The notes under the pieces are model-generated. The model was not told where the DNA came from, did no database searches, and was given only the letters and a program-made list of their open reading frames with translations. A stretch of DNA of 64,000 nt from an uncultured Spirochaetales bacterium. GTDB taxonomy: Bacteria; Spirochaetota; Spirochaetia; JAFGXN01. The position numbers and the translations under genes were made by a program. Numbering within the stretch: position 1 is the first letter of the stretch; every line of letters starts with the position of its first letter. Shown here one piece after another: positions 16,534 through 24,406 of the stretch. The stretch spans positions 248,001 through 312,000 of the forward strand of contig CASEOG010000003.1 in assembly GCA_949289575.1 (NCBI GenBank). The letters are read 5' to 3'.

Positions 16534-17382
16534 TTACAACTCCTCTTTTATCTTTGAAATAAAATCTTCCAAAGTTGCTAAATTATAAACACTGGGAATA
16601 AGAGAATAGGCTTCTCCCAGTTTGTTTCTTGCCGAAAGCCAACCTTGACCATCAGTTATCCAAACAAATTCAAATTTATCATACTGATTAATTTTAGGAG
16701 CAATATCTGTATAAGCTCTTGCGACTTCATTTAATTTTGAACCGCCACTGTTATAAAAATTGGCTTCAATAAGATAAATTTTCTTATTTGTTTGAATGAC
16801 AAAATCAAAACGTTTTAGATCCTGTCCCAGTGATTTTATTTCTTCAAATTCTGTACTATTCACTTCTACTCGATATGGAATATTTGCTCCTTTGAATTTT
16901 AAAGCAACGGCTTTTGCCATATTTTCACCGCCACGATTTTTTCGGGCATTTGTATCGAGTCCGACTTCCACACCGAAAACATAATCTACAAGATTCGTTA
17001 TATTTTTATTCTTAAAAACTTCTGCAAGTCCGGTTTGTTCAATATAATTGATTACACCTTGCAGAGACGTAAAATAACTCTCAAGAAGGACAAATTCTCC
17101 GTTTGCATTGAGAGTTTTCTTTTTGTCTTTTGTTCTCACGGCAACAAGAATATCGAGAACTTCAAAGACTTTTGGATTTTCTTCGTAAAGCTCTTTTACA
17201 GCCTTTGTTAAATCAGCTTTACCGATCAAGTAATTGAGTTGATTGAGTTTGATTGCTATTTTATTTGTGTTTTTAATTACTTTTTCAAAGTCTGTAAAAT
17301 AATCAAGCGTGGCATTGGTTTCGCTTAACCGGGAAATAAATAAGTCAAAGTCCCTTTCCACTTTTTTCTCCTTAGAATACAC
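16534..17382 (-). CDS. dpnII: Type II restriction endonuclease, DpnII/MboI family (GATC)
   Basis: 282 residues, close to the usual 285-290. The family core is intact: FGVEVGLDTNARKNRGGENM followed by a KIYLIEANFYNSGGSKLNE segment, giving a PD-(D/E)XK-like active site (Asp in GLDTN, Glu in IEANF). It cleaves unmethylated GATC by homology. The start overlaps the end of the dam frame by 11 bp, so the order is dam, dpnII, dpnA on one transcript. AT-rich codon use points to recent acquisition. With dam frameshifted (next entry), the host would depend on dpnA for protection. Confidence 0.92.
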   Translation of the reverse strand: MYSKEKKVERDFDLFISRLSETNATLDYFTDFEKVIKNTNKIAIKLNQLNYLIGKADLTKAVKELYEENPKVFEVLDILVAVRTKDKKKTLNANGEFVLLESYFTSLQGVINYIEQTGLAEVFKNKNITNLVDYVFGVEVGLDTNARKNRGGENMAKAVALKFKGANIPYRVEVNSTEFEEIKSLGQDLKRFDFVIQTNKKIYLIEANFYNSGGSKLNEVARAYTDIAPKINQYDKFEFVWITDGQGWLSARNKLGEAYSLIPSVYNLATLEDFISKIKEEL

Positions 17383-18218
17383 TTACAATATTACTTATTA
17401 AAAGTTCGTTAATTGCACCACGTTTTTTTGCATTTGAATTTATCATTCTGGAAGCTGAAACTCTTTTAATTTCAAAATGAGAATACAAGCTATCAAAGAA
17501 GTTATCATGTTCATCTGTATTTTTAGGATCTGAATTGCTGGCTAAGACAAATGCGCCTTTATTTGAAATTTCTGTAATAAATTCTCCGAGTTCAATTTGT
17601 TCTTTATCGGAAAATCCGTTTTCGGAATAAGATGTGAAAGCTGATGTTTGTGTAATCGGACGATACGGCGGATCTATATAAACGAAAGTTCCTTTGTCTA
17701 TAAAACTTTTACATTCCTTATAATCCCCGCTTTGCATTTCAACATTTTTTAAAAGTTCCGAACATGCAAGAAGATTGTCTTTATCACATAAAAGAGGATT
17801 TTTTGCGTTATTAAACGGAACGTTAAACATCCCTTTAGAATTAACTCTGTATAAACCATTGAAGCATGTTTTATTCAGGAAAATAAATAAAACAGCTTTT
17901 TCAAGATTCTCAGCTTTATTTCCACTCACTTTTAATTCGTTATAACGATTCCGTTTTTCATAAAAAAAATTTTTGTTTTAGATCAATCATCTCGGAACAA
18001 TTATTCTTTATCTGGGTGTAAGTATTTATAAGTTCTTTATTGATATCATTGATTAGGACTGTCTCGGGATGATATCGGCTTAGTACATCAAAAAGTACAG
18101 CTCCGCCACCTACGAAAGGTTCGCAATACTTTTCTATTTTTGAGGGATATTTTTTTCTGATTTCTTCAAGTAATTGGCCTTTCCCGCCAACCCATTTTAT
18201 AAACGGCTTTGCCAGCAT
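17372..18218 (-). pseudogene. dpnM: Dam/DpnM-type GATC adenine methylase, frameshifted in a T8 tract
   Basis: Two frames together make a complete alpha-class Dam protein of about 281 residues. The first (from MLAKPFIKWVGGKGQLL, with EPFVGGGAVLFD) ends at KQKFFL-stop. The second resumes as YEKRNRYNELK and carries the DPPYRPIT catalytic motif. The break falls in a run of eight T on the coding strand (17969-17962), directly preceded by five A. Removing one T restores the frame exactly. The longer frame opening at 18287 begins ahead of the promoter, so I start at 18218. It could be a phase-variable switch, a slippage-rescued gene, a decayed gene or a sequencing error. Confidence 0.88.
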
Positions 18219-18227
18219 AACGTTGCA

Positions 18228-18256
18228 ATTATACCTGATTTTTATAAAATTTTCTA
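18228..18256 (-). promoter_or_regulatory. Promoter of the restriction-modification operon
   Basis: Minus strand: TAGAAA (18256-18251), 17-nt spacer, perfect TATAAT (18233-18228), then 9 nt to the dam ATG. No Shine-Dalgarno, so the mRNA leader would be about 2-3 nt. Confidence 0.65.
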
Positions 18257-18372
18257 CTGTATTCTTATTTCGCTCTATAAAGAACATCTTTTCCCCGATT
18301 TAAGTAATGGAAAAGTTGTATTTTTCCGCAGAAAAGAAATGCAGTTACCGTGTGATAGGCGTTGTTGATTCC

Positions 18373-18409
18373 GTGCCGCAGCTTTCGTTTTTCGTAAAAA
18401 TACCGGCAA
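18373..18409. repeat. Right flank repeat of the restriction-modification island
   Basis: CCGCAGCTTTCGTTTTTCGT then AAAAATACCGGCAA, related to 15532-15588. The interval 18257-18430 between the dam promoter and the broken rpn gene has no other gene. Confidence 0.6.
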
Positions 18410-18527
18410 CCGCCGTTACCGCCTTTTATTTTAAACGGAGCGTTGAAGTTCTTCCAGCCGCGTTCGGGGCAGTCCGGTGAAAGCCGCCACCGTTTCGAGC
18501 GGTACACCTTGTTTTAAAGCGGCCGCC

Positions 18528-18549
18528 GCGGTTTGGAGGCGGTTTGGAG
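18528..18549. repeat. 11-bp tandem duplication breaking rpn
   Basis: GCGGTTTGGAG occurs twice, 18528-18538 and 18539-18549. Removing one unit joins ILQTA to AAALKQGVPLETVAAF in frame. Confidence 0.9.
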
Positions 18550-18769
18550 AATCCCCTTATCACACCCCTCTTTGATGCCTTCTTCCCGACCTTTTTGCAA
18601 ACCTTCCGACAAACCTTCTTTACGACCTACCTGCATGCCTTCTCTACGACCTTCTTTGATTCCCTCTTCTTTTCCTTCGCACCATTTGTCATATAAATCC
18701 AATTCGTATTTCATGTGAGGCCTCCCGTCGGGAAAGTGTCGTTTGAAGGCGGCTACCTTTTCGGCAAGA

Positions 18770-18811
18770 GTACGGGCCTCATCGGTAACGGTACGGGCCT
18801 CATCGGTAACG
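18770..18811. repeat. 21-bp tandem duplication inside rpn
   Basis: Two identical 21-bp units (18770-18790 and 18791-18811) encode a doubled TVTDEAR heptapeptide in the linker after the nuclease domain. The remnant at 15581-15643 has one unit, so this duplication is specific to this copy. Confidence 0.9.
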
Positions 18812-19468
18812 GTTTCGGTGGACAAATATCGCAGCAGAGCTTTCAGGCGCGGGTCTTGAGCTTTTTCAAACGCACTTACATTATAAACGATTTTCGTCTG
18901 TTCGTCACCTGTTTCTTTTCCGTTCTGTTTCCAAACCGTTTGACTCTCATACACCGGAAAGCCGTCGCCGCATAAGTCGAAGTTGCAGATGAAAATCACA
19001 AACGATTTTTTGAGCTGGTCGTACGGATTGCCACGCAGCAGCGAATCGACATCGATAGCGGAATGGTAATAGCGCATCCGCTTGACCAGATTCGTCTTTC
19101 GAACCGTCTGCATTTCGATATTGTAAATCTCTCCGTCGCCTTCGAGGTAAACATCCATGCGGATGCCCTTTGCCTGCGGAAAAAGATTGACCTCTTTCTG
19201 CGCTTCGAGATAGACCACCTTTTGAATTTTAATTCCCATAAGCATTTCAAGAAAAAGCTTACAGAAATCTTCCTCCCGCATAATCTGACTGAACAGGTAG
19301 TCGTCGGTCAGTTTTAAGTCCTGCCACGATTTCATCGGAATACCTCCGCTGTTATTAATGGCGAAACGGTGTTTTTTCCGACAAATTTTTTAAAATTCAA
19401 CGGCGATTCGCAAAAAACAGCCCCCGCACAAACCGCACGGAGGCTGTCAGTGTCCGCGAAAACGGAGA

Positions 19469-20530
19469 TTATTTAACCTTTACTTCGACATATTTATTGT
19501 CTTCAGAAGTACTCCACTCGCTGTCCCATTTTGTCTTCTGGGCTGCCGTCAGCGTCAGTGTCAGCGTCTGCGGTGTTGTGCCGTCGGAAGTCTGATTTCC
19601 GCACATTAACATTATCAAATTCGGGCAGCCGGTAATGTCCAGTTCGCTCAGACGGGTATTCGTCAGCATCAATGCCATAAGATTCGGCGCTTGGGAAACC
19701 GTCAATGATGTCAAAGGACACTCTCCACAGGACACCGTCGATAAAGTTGTACTTTCCGGCAAAACGAGAGCGGTCAGTGACGGATTTAGTATTACCATTA
19801 CTGTTTCCAATAATGCGTTTGCACTTAAATCGAGATCGGTTAGAGAAAGACCGGAGACACTCAAAAAGTTTAAACGGGTCAGAGACGATAAATCCGCCTC
19901 TTTTACAGGAGAGAGGACACCGGAAGCACTTTTGAATCCGAGAACCAGCTGATCCAATCCGGTAAACCATTTCAAACCATCAAGAGAATCAGCTTGGGGA
20001 TAAAGCTCTGTCGGCAACGCCAGCGAAGTCAATGCCTCTATCTTTTCCAGATTGGCTGCCGTCAGCGGTACGGTTCCGTCTCCGTTTTTCTCCCAGCCGA
20101 TGGAAACAGGTTCACCGCTACTTTCCAATATATCACCCGTTTTTCCGTTTTCCACCAATTCAATAAAGTTCAAATCATCGATGGAAATTCCGGAAGTCAC
20201 CGTGCAGACGGCTTTCACCGCGCCGACCGTCGCCGTCACTGTTGCCGTGCCGTTTTTGACCGGCGTCACCGTACAGCTGTTTCCGTCGGCTTTCAGTGTC
20301 ACCACGCCTTCCGGTTCGACACTCCACGTGACCGTCTGCACTGTCGCGTTTGCCGGCTCCACCGTTGCCTTCAAGACGGCTGTTTTGCCGGCTGTCAGCG
20401 TCAGTTCCGTTTGGTCGAGCTTTACGGCCAAAACATCAATCGGATCCGGACCGCAGGCGACTGCCGAAAACAGTACCAAAACCGTTGTCACTGCGATTCC
20501 CGTTAAGGAAATCCTTTTCTTTTTGTTCAT
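19469..20530 (-). CDS. Surface lipoprotein with Ig-like (BIG2) and leucine-rich repeats
   Basis: 353 residues. Lipobox SAVAC with Cys at about residue 26. Residues about 36-115 form a BIG2-type Ig-like domain (LTLTAGKTAVLKATVEPANA ... VTWSVEPEGVVTL ... GTATVTATVG). Residues about 160-330 are irregular leucine-rich repeats with the L-x-x-L-D/S-L-S pattern, for example LTDLDLSANALLETV and LSELDITGCPNL. This combination is common in spirochaetal surface adhesins, so a role in attachment is plausible but inferred. The start has AAAGGAGGG about 6 nt upstream. Confidence 0.85.
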   Translation of the reverse strand: MNKKKRISLTGIAVTTVLVLFSAVACGPDPIDVLAVKLDQTELTLTAGKTAVLKATVEPANATVQTVTWSVEPEGVVTLKADGNSCTVTPVKNGTATVTATVGAVKAVCTVTSGISIDDLNFIELVENGKTGDILESSGEPVSIGWEKNGDGTVPLTAANLEKIEALTSLALPTELYPQADSLDGLKWFTGLDQLVLGFKSASGVLSPVKEADLSSLTRLNFLSVSGLSLTDLDLSANALLETVMVILNPSLTALVLPESTTLSTVSCGECPLTSLTVSQAPNLMALMLTNTRLSELDITGCPNLIMLMCGNQTSDGTTPQTLTLTLTAAQKTKWDSEWSTSEDNKYVEVKVK

Positions 20531-20827
20531 AAGAACCCTCCTTTGCGGCTTTTACCGCGTTTTTTGATATAGCTTCCCCCTACGGGGAAAACCGCTTTAC
20601 CATACAAGGCTGCGTCTGATGCCGTTTTGACGCAAACCCCCGGTGCCCGTTTTTCAACGAACTGTTGTGATTTTTCTCTGCATTACCCGAAATTGTGATT
20701 ATGTAAAGAATGTGCTGTGAGACGGTTACAGGTTATTTCTGTTTTTGCGGGTTTTGTGTTTCCCATCCGATTTTATTATAAATCCTGTTATCGAAAAAAG
20801 CAAGCAATTGTTGCTGCTGTCGTTCAA
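20531..20827. other. Intergenic region between TonB receptor and LRR lipoprotein genes
   Basis: 297 bases without a gene. On the minus strand a stem TTCCCC-GTAG-GGGGAA (20570-20585) lies about 40 nt before the LRR lipoprotein start. Near it is a possible -10 (TATATC), but no convincing -35. No T-rich terminator is visible after the TonB receptor gene, and no riboswitch consensus was recognised. Confidence 0.4.
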
Positions 20828-22723
20828 TTATTCCGCCCGATAGCCGATGCCGCAGCTCCACGAACGGGGAACGACCGAAGTATAGTTATGATAACGCAAC
20901 TCGAGATCCAGCATATTTTTAATACCCAGTTCGAGAAAAAATCCTTTATAGCTGCCCATCAGTCCGGCGCTTAAATCGGTAAACGGTTTGATATCGGCGA
21001 AACCGGAATAGACATCGGTGCGGACATAAGCGGAAAACCATTCTCCGTAGCGGTAAGAGAGCAGCGAGCGGAAAATATGACGGTGGTTGAGATCGAACGG
21101 CGTTCCGTCGCTGTAAATGCCGTAGTTGAGTTCGTACTGCAAATTCAAATCGACTATCGAATCCTTTCCGAGAAGAAAAGCCCCCAAAAACGATACTTCG
21201 GCTCCGTTGAAATCGGCTGCCGGCAGATTGCGGAATGTGTTGTTGTCGAAATAGACGGTATCGGTTTCGTGACGGTAAAACCAGCCGGCGGACAGTTCCA
21301 TCGAGTCGAGAATCCGGAAAAAGAACGAAACATCCAGATGAGCTGCTTTCTCTGCTTTGAGATCGGGTGCCGCCGTGACACTGCCGTAAGAATAATACAG
21401 CTCACTCATCGTCGGCGCACGGAATCCGTTGCCGGCCGATGTTTTCACTCCGTACCGTTTTTCTCTGTCAAAATAAAATGAAAAACCGCCCCATACCGAA
21501 GGAAAGACCAGCGTGCGGTCGCCGGCCATCACATCGAGACGGCTGCCCGCATCGAAGACGCCGACGGGACGGCCGCGGCGGTCGGAAAAAGCAACCGAAA
21601 CGGCGGCTGTCGGCGAAACGGTGGTGCGGTGCAGAAATCCGGCAAAGTAGGCGTTCAACAGCTCGGTTTTGAGGTCGCCGCCGACGGAGGCGTTCAGTGC
21701 CCACCTCTCCCCGGACGCGGCAAACGAAGCACTGTTTTTCAGCAGCAGAACCGAAGAAAAATTCTCGTCGGTGAAACCGGCTCCGGCCGGTGTCCACTGC
21801 AGATTGTAAAAGTTGAGCGCAAACTGACCGGTGTAATCGCGGCACTTTTCCCCCGGATTTCCGATTGACCATGAAAGCGTGTTGCTTTGACTCAGAGAAG
21901 AAAGACGGTTGCCGATTTGTTCGACATTGTACGTTTCGTTGAAAAACGACCGGTAGCGGATTTCGTAACGGCCGGTGATACGGGAAACACCCCACTGCGC
22001 GTAACCGAGAACGGCATCGGTGATCGTGTCGCCGCCGACAATCTTCAGATCGTAAGGATTGTAAAGAATCGAAGCGGAAAAATGCCCCGACAAACCGGGA
22101 ACGGTTTTCGACCCGAGAGAAAAACCTCCTTTCAGCTCGTGCCCTTCCTGCGAATTGAAAAAATAGCGGACGTGACCGCTGCGGCCGGATTCTCCGCTTT
22201 TGGTGATGATATTAATCGCACCGGCATAAGCACCGTCACCGTAAAGAGCACTGCCGCCGCCTTTCACCGTTTCGATGCATTCGATGGTATCGGCCGGAAT
22301 TTTGGAAAGATCGTAACCGCCGCTGCCGGCCGGATCGAGCATCGGCACACCGTCGATTAAAATCAGAACCTGATTCGACCGCGACCCGCGCAGTGATACC
22401 GAACCGATGGAGCTGCGGGTGCCGTTGGTGTTCAGATGCACTCCCGGCAAAAGTTTCAGGGCGTCCGCCGCACTTTCGGCGCCCGAAGCCGCTATCATGT
22501 CGGCATCAACCCGGGCGGTGGCGGCCGACGCCCCCGCTTTCAGACTTTCGGCAACCGCGGTAATGACGATCGTTTCCGTTGCGAAGCCTTCAACCGCGGT
22601 GTCTTCCCCGTTTGCGGATTCCGGCAGCGCACCGCCGCTGTCGGCCGCCTGTGCCGGCAAAAGCGGCGGCCGCACACAAAAAAAGAGTGCCGTTACCAAA
22701 ACCGGCAAAAAGCCGCGCTTCAC
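20828..22723 (-). CDS. TonB-dependent outer-membrane receptor (BtuB-like)
   Basis: 631 residues. A signal peptide (about 1-26) precedes a TonB-box-like ETIVITA. The plug domain has ALKLLPGVHLNTNG, SLRGSRSNQVLILIDGVP and YGDGAYAGAINIITK, and is followed by a beta-barrel. Size and plug are closest to vitamin B12 or siderophore receptors of the BtuB group; the ligand is not determined. The C-terminus (GIGYRAE) does not end in the aromatic residue usual for barrels. The ATG overlaps the stop of the DUF4430-like lipoprotein gene, so the pair is translated together. Confidence 0.9.
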   Translation of the reverse strand: MKRGFLPVLVTALFFCVRPPLLPAQAADSGGALPESANGEDTAVEGFATETIVITAVAESLKAGASAATARVDADMIAASGAESAADALKLLPGVHLNTNGTRSSIGSVSLRGSRSNQVLILIDGVPMLDPAGSGGYDLSKIPADTIECIETVKGGGSALYGDGAYAGAINIITKSGESGRSGHVRYFFNSQEGHELKGGFSLGSKTVPGLSGHFSASILYNPYDLKIVGGDTITDAVLGYAQWGVSRITGRYEIRYRSFFNETYNVEQIGNRLSSLSQSNTLSWSIGNPGEKCRDYTGQFALNFYNLQWTPAGAGFTDENFSSVLLLKNSASFAASGERWALNASVGGDLKTELLNAYFAGFLHRTTVSPTAAVSVAFSDRRGRPVGVFDAGSRLDVMAGDRTLVFPSVWGGFSFYFDREKRYGVKTSAGNGFRAPTMSELYYSYGSVTAAPDLKAEKAAHLDVSFFFRILDSMELSAGWFYRHETDTVYFDNNTFRNLPAADFNGAEVSFLGAFLLGKDSIVDLNLQYELNYGIYSDGTPFDLNHRHIFRSLLSYRYGEWFSAYVRTDVYSGFADIKPFTDLSAGLMGSYKGFFLELGIKNMLDLELRYHNYTSVVPRSWSCGIGYRAE

Positions 22724-23259
22724 GGATTCAATTCCGGATTGTATTTCGTAAGCATCAGAATAATGACGCTGTTGTCTTTCAGCGGATAAGAGCCGAGTCC
22801 GACTGTCGAAAAAACCGGTTCCTCTTTCTCATTCAGATAATAAAAAGCCCAAAACGAATCGTTCCAGCCCGATTTGCACAAATTCCCGTTGGTGCAGTCG
22901 GTATAATCCTCAACCGAAGCCGCCGACCAGTCGTGATTCGGTTGAGCCTTTTCGGTCAGACAGACCGCCCGCAGAACCGCTCCCGTTCCCGTCGCCTCGA
23001 ATTTCATCTGCAGCCGTTCGTTCTGTCTGATTGCCGCCTGACAAAGATGATAAGCCGACGGATTCTGCGCTTCGAGACGCACACCCTCGGCCACACACTT
23101 CCCTTTTGTCCGCACCGCTTCCATCGTCAGAGGAGAGACTTCTTCGAAAAGAATATACAATTTGGCGTCGCGCGCAATTCCGCCCTGTGTCTTTGTTTCG
23201 TCGCAGCCTGTCAAAAACAGTGCGGTCATTGTCAGAAAAAAAAGAATCGACCGTTTCAT
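22720..23259 (-). CDS. Lipoprotein with DUF4430/transcobalamin C-terminal-like domain
   Basis: 179 residues from MKRSILFFL; the longer frame that opens upstream would start ahead of the promoter. Lipobox LFLTGC (Cys about residue 19). The C-terminal half has the layout of DUF4430, the domain related to the C-terminal part of intrinsic factor and transcobalamin: a W-x-F-Y-Y-L-N segment, then VGLGSYPLKDNSVIILML at the end. In that family this forms the lid over the ligand. Being encoded directly ahead of a BtuB-like receptor, it could capture a corrinoid or another small ligand at the surface. The fold assignment is by eye and needs a profile search. Confidence 0.7.
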   Translation of the reverse strand: MKRSILFFLTMTALFLTGCDETKTQGGIARDAKLYILFEEVSPLTMEAVRTKGKCVAEGVRLEAQNPSAYHLCQAAIRQNERLQMKFEATGTGAVLRAVCLTEKAQPNHDWSAASVEDYTDCTNGNLCKSGWNDSFWAFYYLNEKEEPVFSTVGLGSYPLKDNSVIILMLTKYNPELNP

Positions 23260-23265
23260 AGCCCG

Positions 23266-23294
23266 ATTATACCAGTCACCGCCGGCTTTGTCCA
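23266..23294 (-). promoter_or_regulatory. Promoter of the lipoprotein-TonB receptor operon, leaderless type
   Basis: Minus strand: TGGACA (23294-23289), 17-nt spacer, perfect TATAAT (23271-23266), then 6 nt (CGGGCT) to the ATG at 23259. Confidence 0.82.
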
Positions 23295-23334
23295 CATTTG
23301 TACCAAAGGAGTTCGACGAAATTCTGTTTTCGTC

Positions 23335-23363
23335 TTGCGGCAACAGACAATGCCTGATATACT
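23335..23363 (+). promoter_or_regulatory. Promoter of the symporter gene
   Basis: TTGCGG (23335-23340), 17-nt spacer, TATACT (23358-23363). The leader is about 35 nt with AAGGAG 6-7 nt before ATG. Confidence 0.65.
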
Positions 23364-23403
23364 GAAAAAAAATCCTATTGTCTTATTTTCTCAAGGAGTT
23401 GCT

Positions 23404-24342
23404 ATGTCGCTCGAACTGATCGGAAATGCAGCCGCGTTTGTGTTGTACCTGTCGATGATGATTTTTATCGGCTGGCGCTACATGAAGAACAACGAAAGTT
23501 CCGGAGACTTCTTCCTCGGCGGACGAAAAGTCGGTCCCTGGATGACGGCATTAAGTGCCGAAGCTTCGGATATGTCCGGCTGGCTGCTGATGGGACTGCC
23601 GGGACTCGCCTATCTCGGCGGCATGAAAGAAGCCTTCTGGACAGCTCTCGGTCTGATTATCGGCACCTACCTCAACTGGCTCATCGTGGCCAAACCGCTG
23701 CGCCGCTTCACCGTTGCCTACCGCGATTCGATTACCATTCCCGAATTCCTGACGCACCGTTTCCGCGACCGCTCCCGAATTATCTCTTCGGTATCGGTGG
23801 TTCTGATTTTGGTTTTCTTTACAATATATACGGCCTCCGGATTTGTTGCCTGTGCCAAACTCTTTTCTTCTGTTTTCGGACTCTCTTATCATGTCGGTCT
23901 GATCATCGGTGTGGCGGTGATTCTGACCTACACGATTTTGGGCGGTTATCTGGCGGTTTGCGCCACCGATTTTGTTCAGGGACTTCTGATGTTTGCGGCA
24001 CTGGTGATTACCGTTGTTGTCATGACGGTCGTACCGGGCGGTCCTTTCGCCGCTTTTGTCAAAATCGAAGATTTCGGCGATGCGGCAATTGCCGGCAGTT
24101 TCGGACCGCTGATTTTGTTGTCGCTTTTTTGGAGAGGTGCCACCGCCAAAGGAGCTATTGCCGGTCTGATTACGGGAGGCATCACCGTCATTGTCTGGCA
24201 TAATCTGGATGGCGGTCTTTTTGCCGTTTACGAAATTCTGCCGGCATTTTTGGTCTGTCTTCTGACCGCGATTGCGGTCAGTCTCTTCGATAAAAACAAA
24301 GACCCGCAGATGCTGGCCGAATTCGATTCCTGCCGAAATTAG
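23404..24342 (+). pseudogene. putP: Sodium:proline symporter (PutP/SSS family) with internal deletion
   Basis: 312 residues against about 490 for intact PutP. The N-terminal two-fifths is normal: GDFFLGGRKVGPWMTALSAEASDMSGWLLMGLPG and later ILGGYLAVCATDFVQG. The sequence then jumps from FVKIEDFGDA to AIAGSFGPLILLSLFWRGATAKGAIAG, which in PutP belongs to the helix 10-11 region. About 170-180 residues, several central membrane helices with part of the Na+/substrate path, are missing without a frame break. The protein may be expressed but is unlikely to transport normally. It could also be an assembly artefact. The stop codon lies inside a long palindrome. Confidence 0.8.
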
Positions 24343-24378
24343 AAAAAAATTAATTTTTTTCTAATTTCGCTTTTTTTT
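24334..24378 (+). terminator. 36-bp perfect palindrome with T8 tail
   Basis: Left half CGAAATTAGAAAAAAATT (24334-24351) is followed without a spacer by its exact reverse complement (24352-24369), then C and eight T. It contains the TAG stop of the symporter gene. A stem this long and AT-rich followed by T8 should act as a rho-independent terminator. Confidence 0.75.
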
Positions 24379-24406
24379 GACTATATATATACCGGAGAGG
24401 TTTTTT

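Larger units (their letters stand above)
18431..19335 (-). pseudogene. Rpn/PD-(D/E)XK-type recombination-promoting nuclease, frameshifted near the C-terminus
   Basis: The open frame reaches only 18514 (273 residues), ending in ILQTASKPRRPL. In the next frame the expected C-terminus continues as AAALKQGVPLETVAAFTGLP...LQRSV and stops at 18431. The cause is visible: an 11-bp tandem duplication. The N-terminal part is the Rpn/transposase-like nuclease domain, with LTDDYLFSQIMREEDFCKLFL at the start and RMDVYLEGDGEIYNIEMQT, whose D and E-x-Q form the nuclease core. A Glu/Gly/Lys-rich repeat (KEG type) follows at about 215-260. Such genes are mobile, often repeated, and sit here beside the restriction-modification island. 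Confidence 0.85.

Noticed and set aside
18265-18507. Possible 80-residue gene upstream of dam
   Set aside because: It consists of the repeat and the lost C-terminus of rpn read in another frame; no ribosome-binding site.
18521-18719. CRISPR-like repetition
   Set aside because: The periodic sequence is the Glu-Gly-Lys coding repeat of rpn; units vary, no spacers. No CRISPR array was found anywhere in the window.
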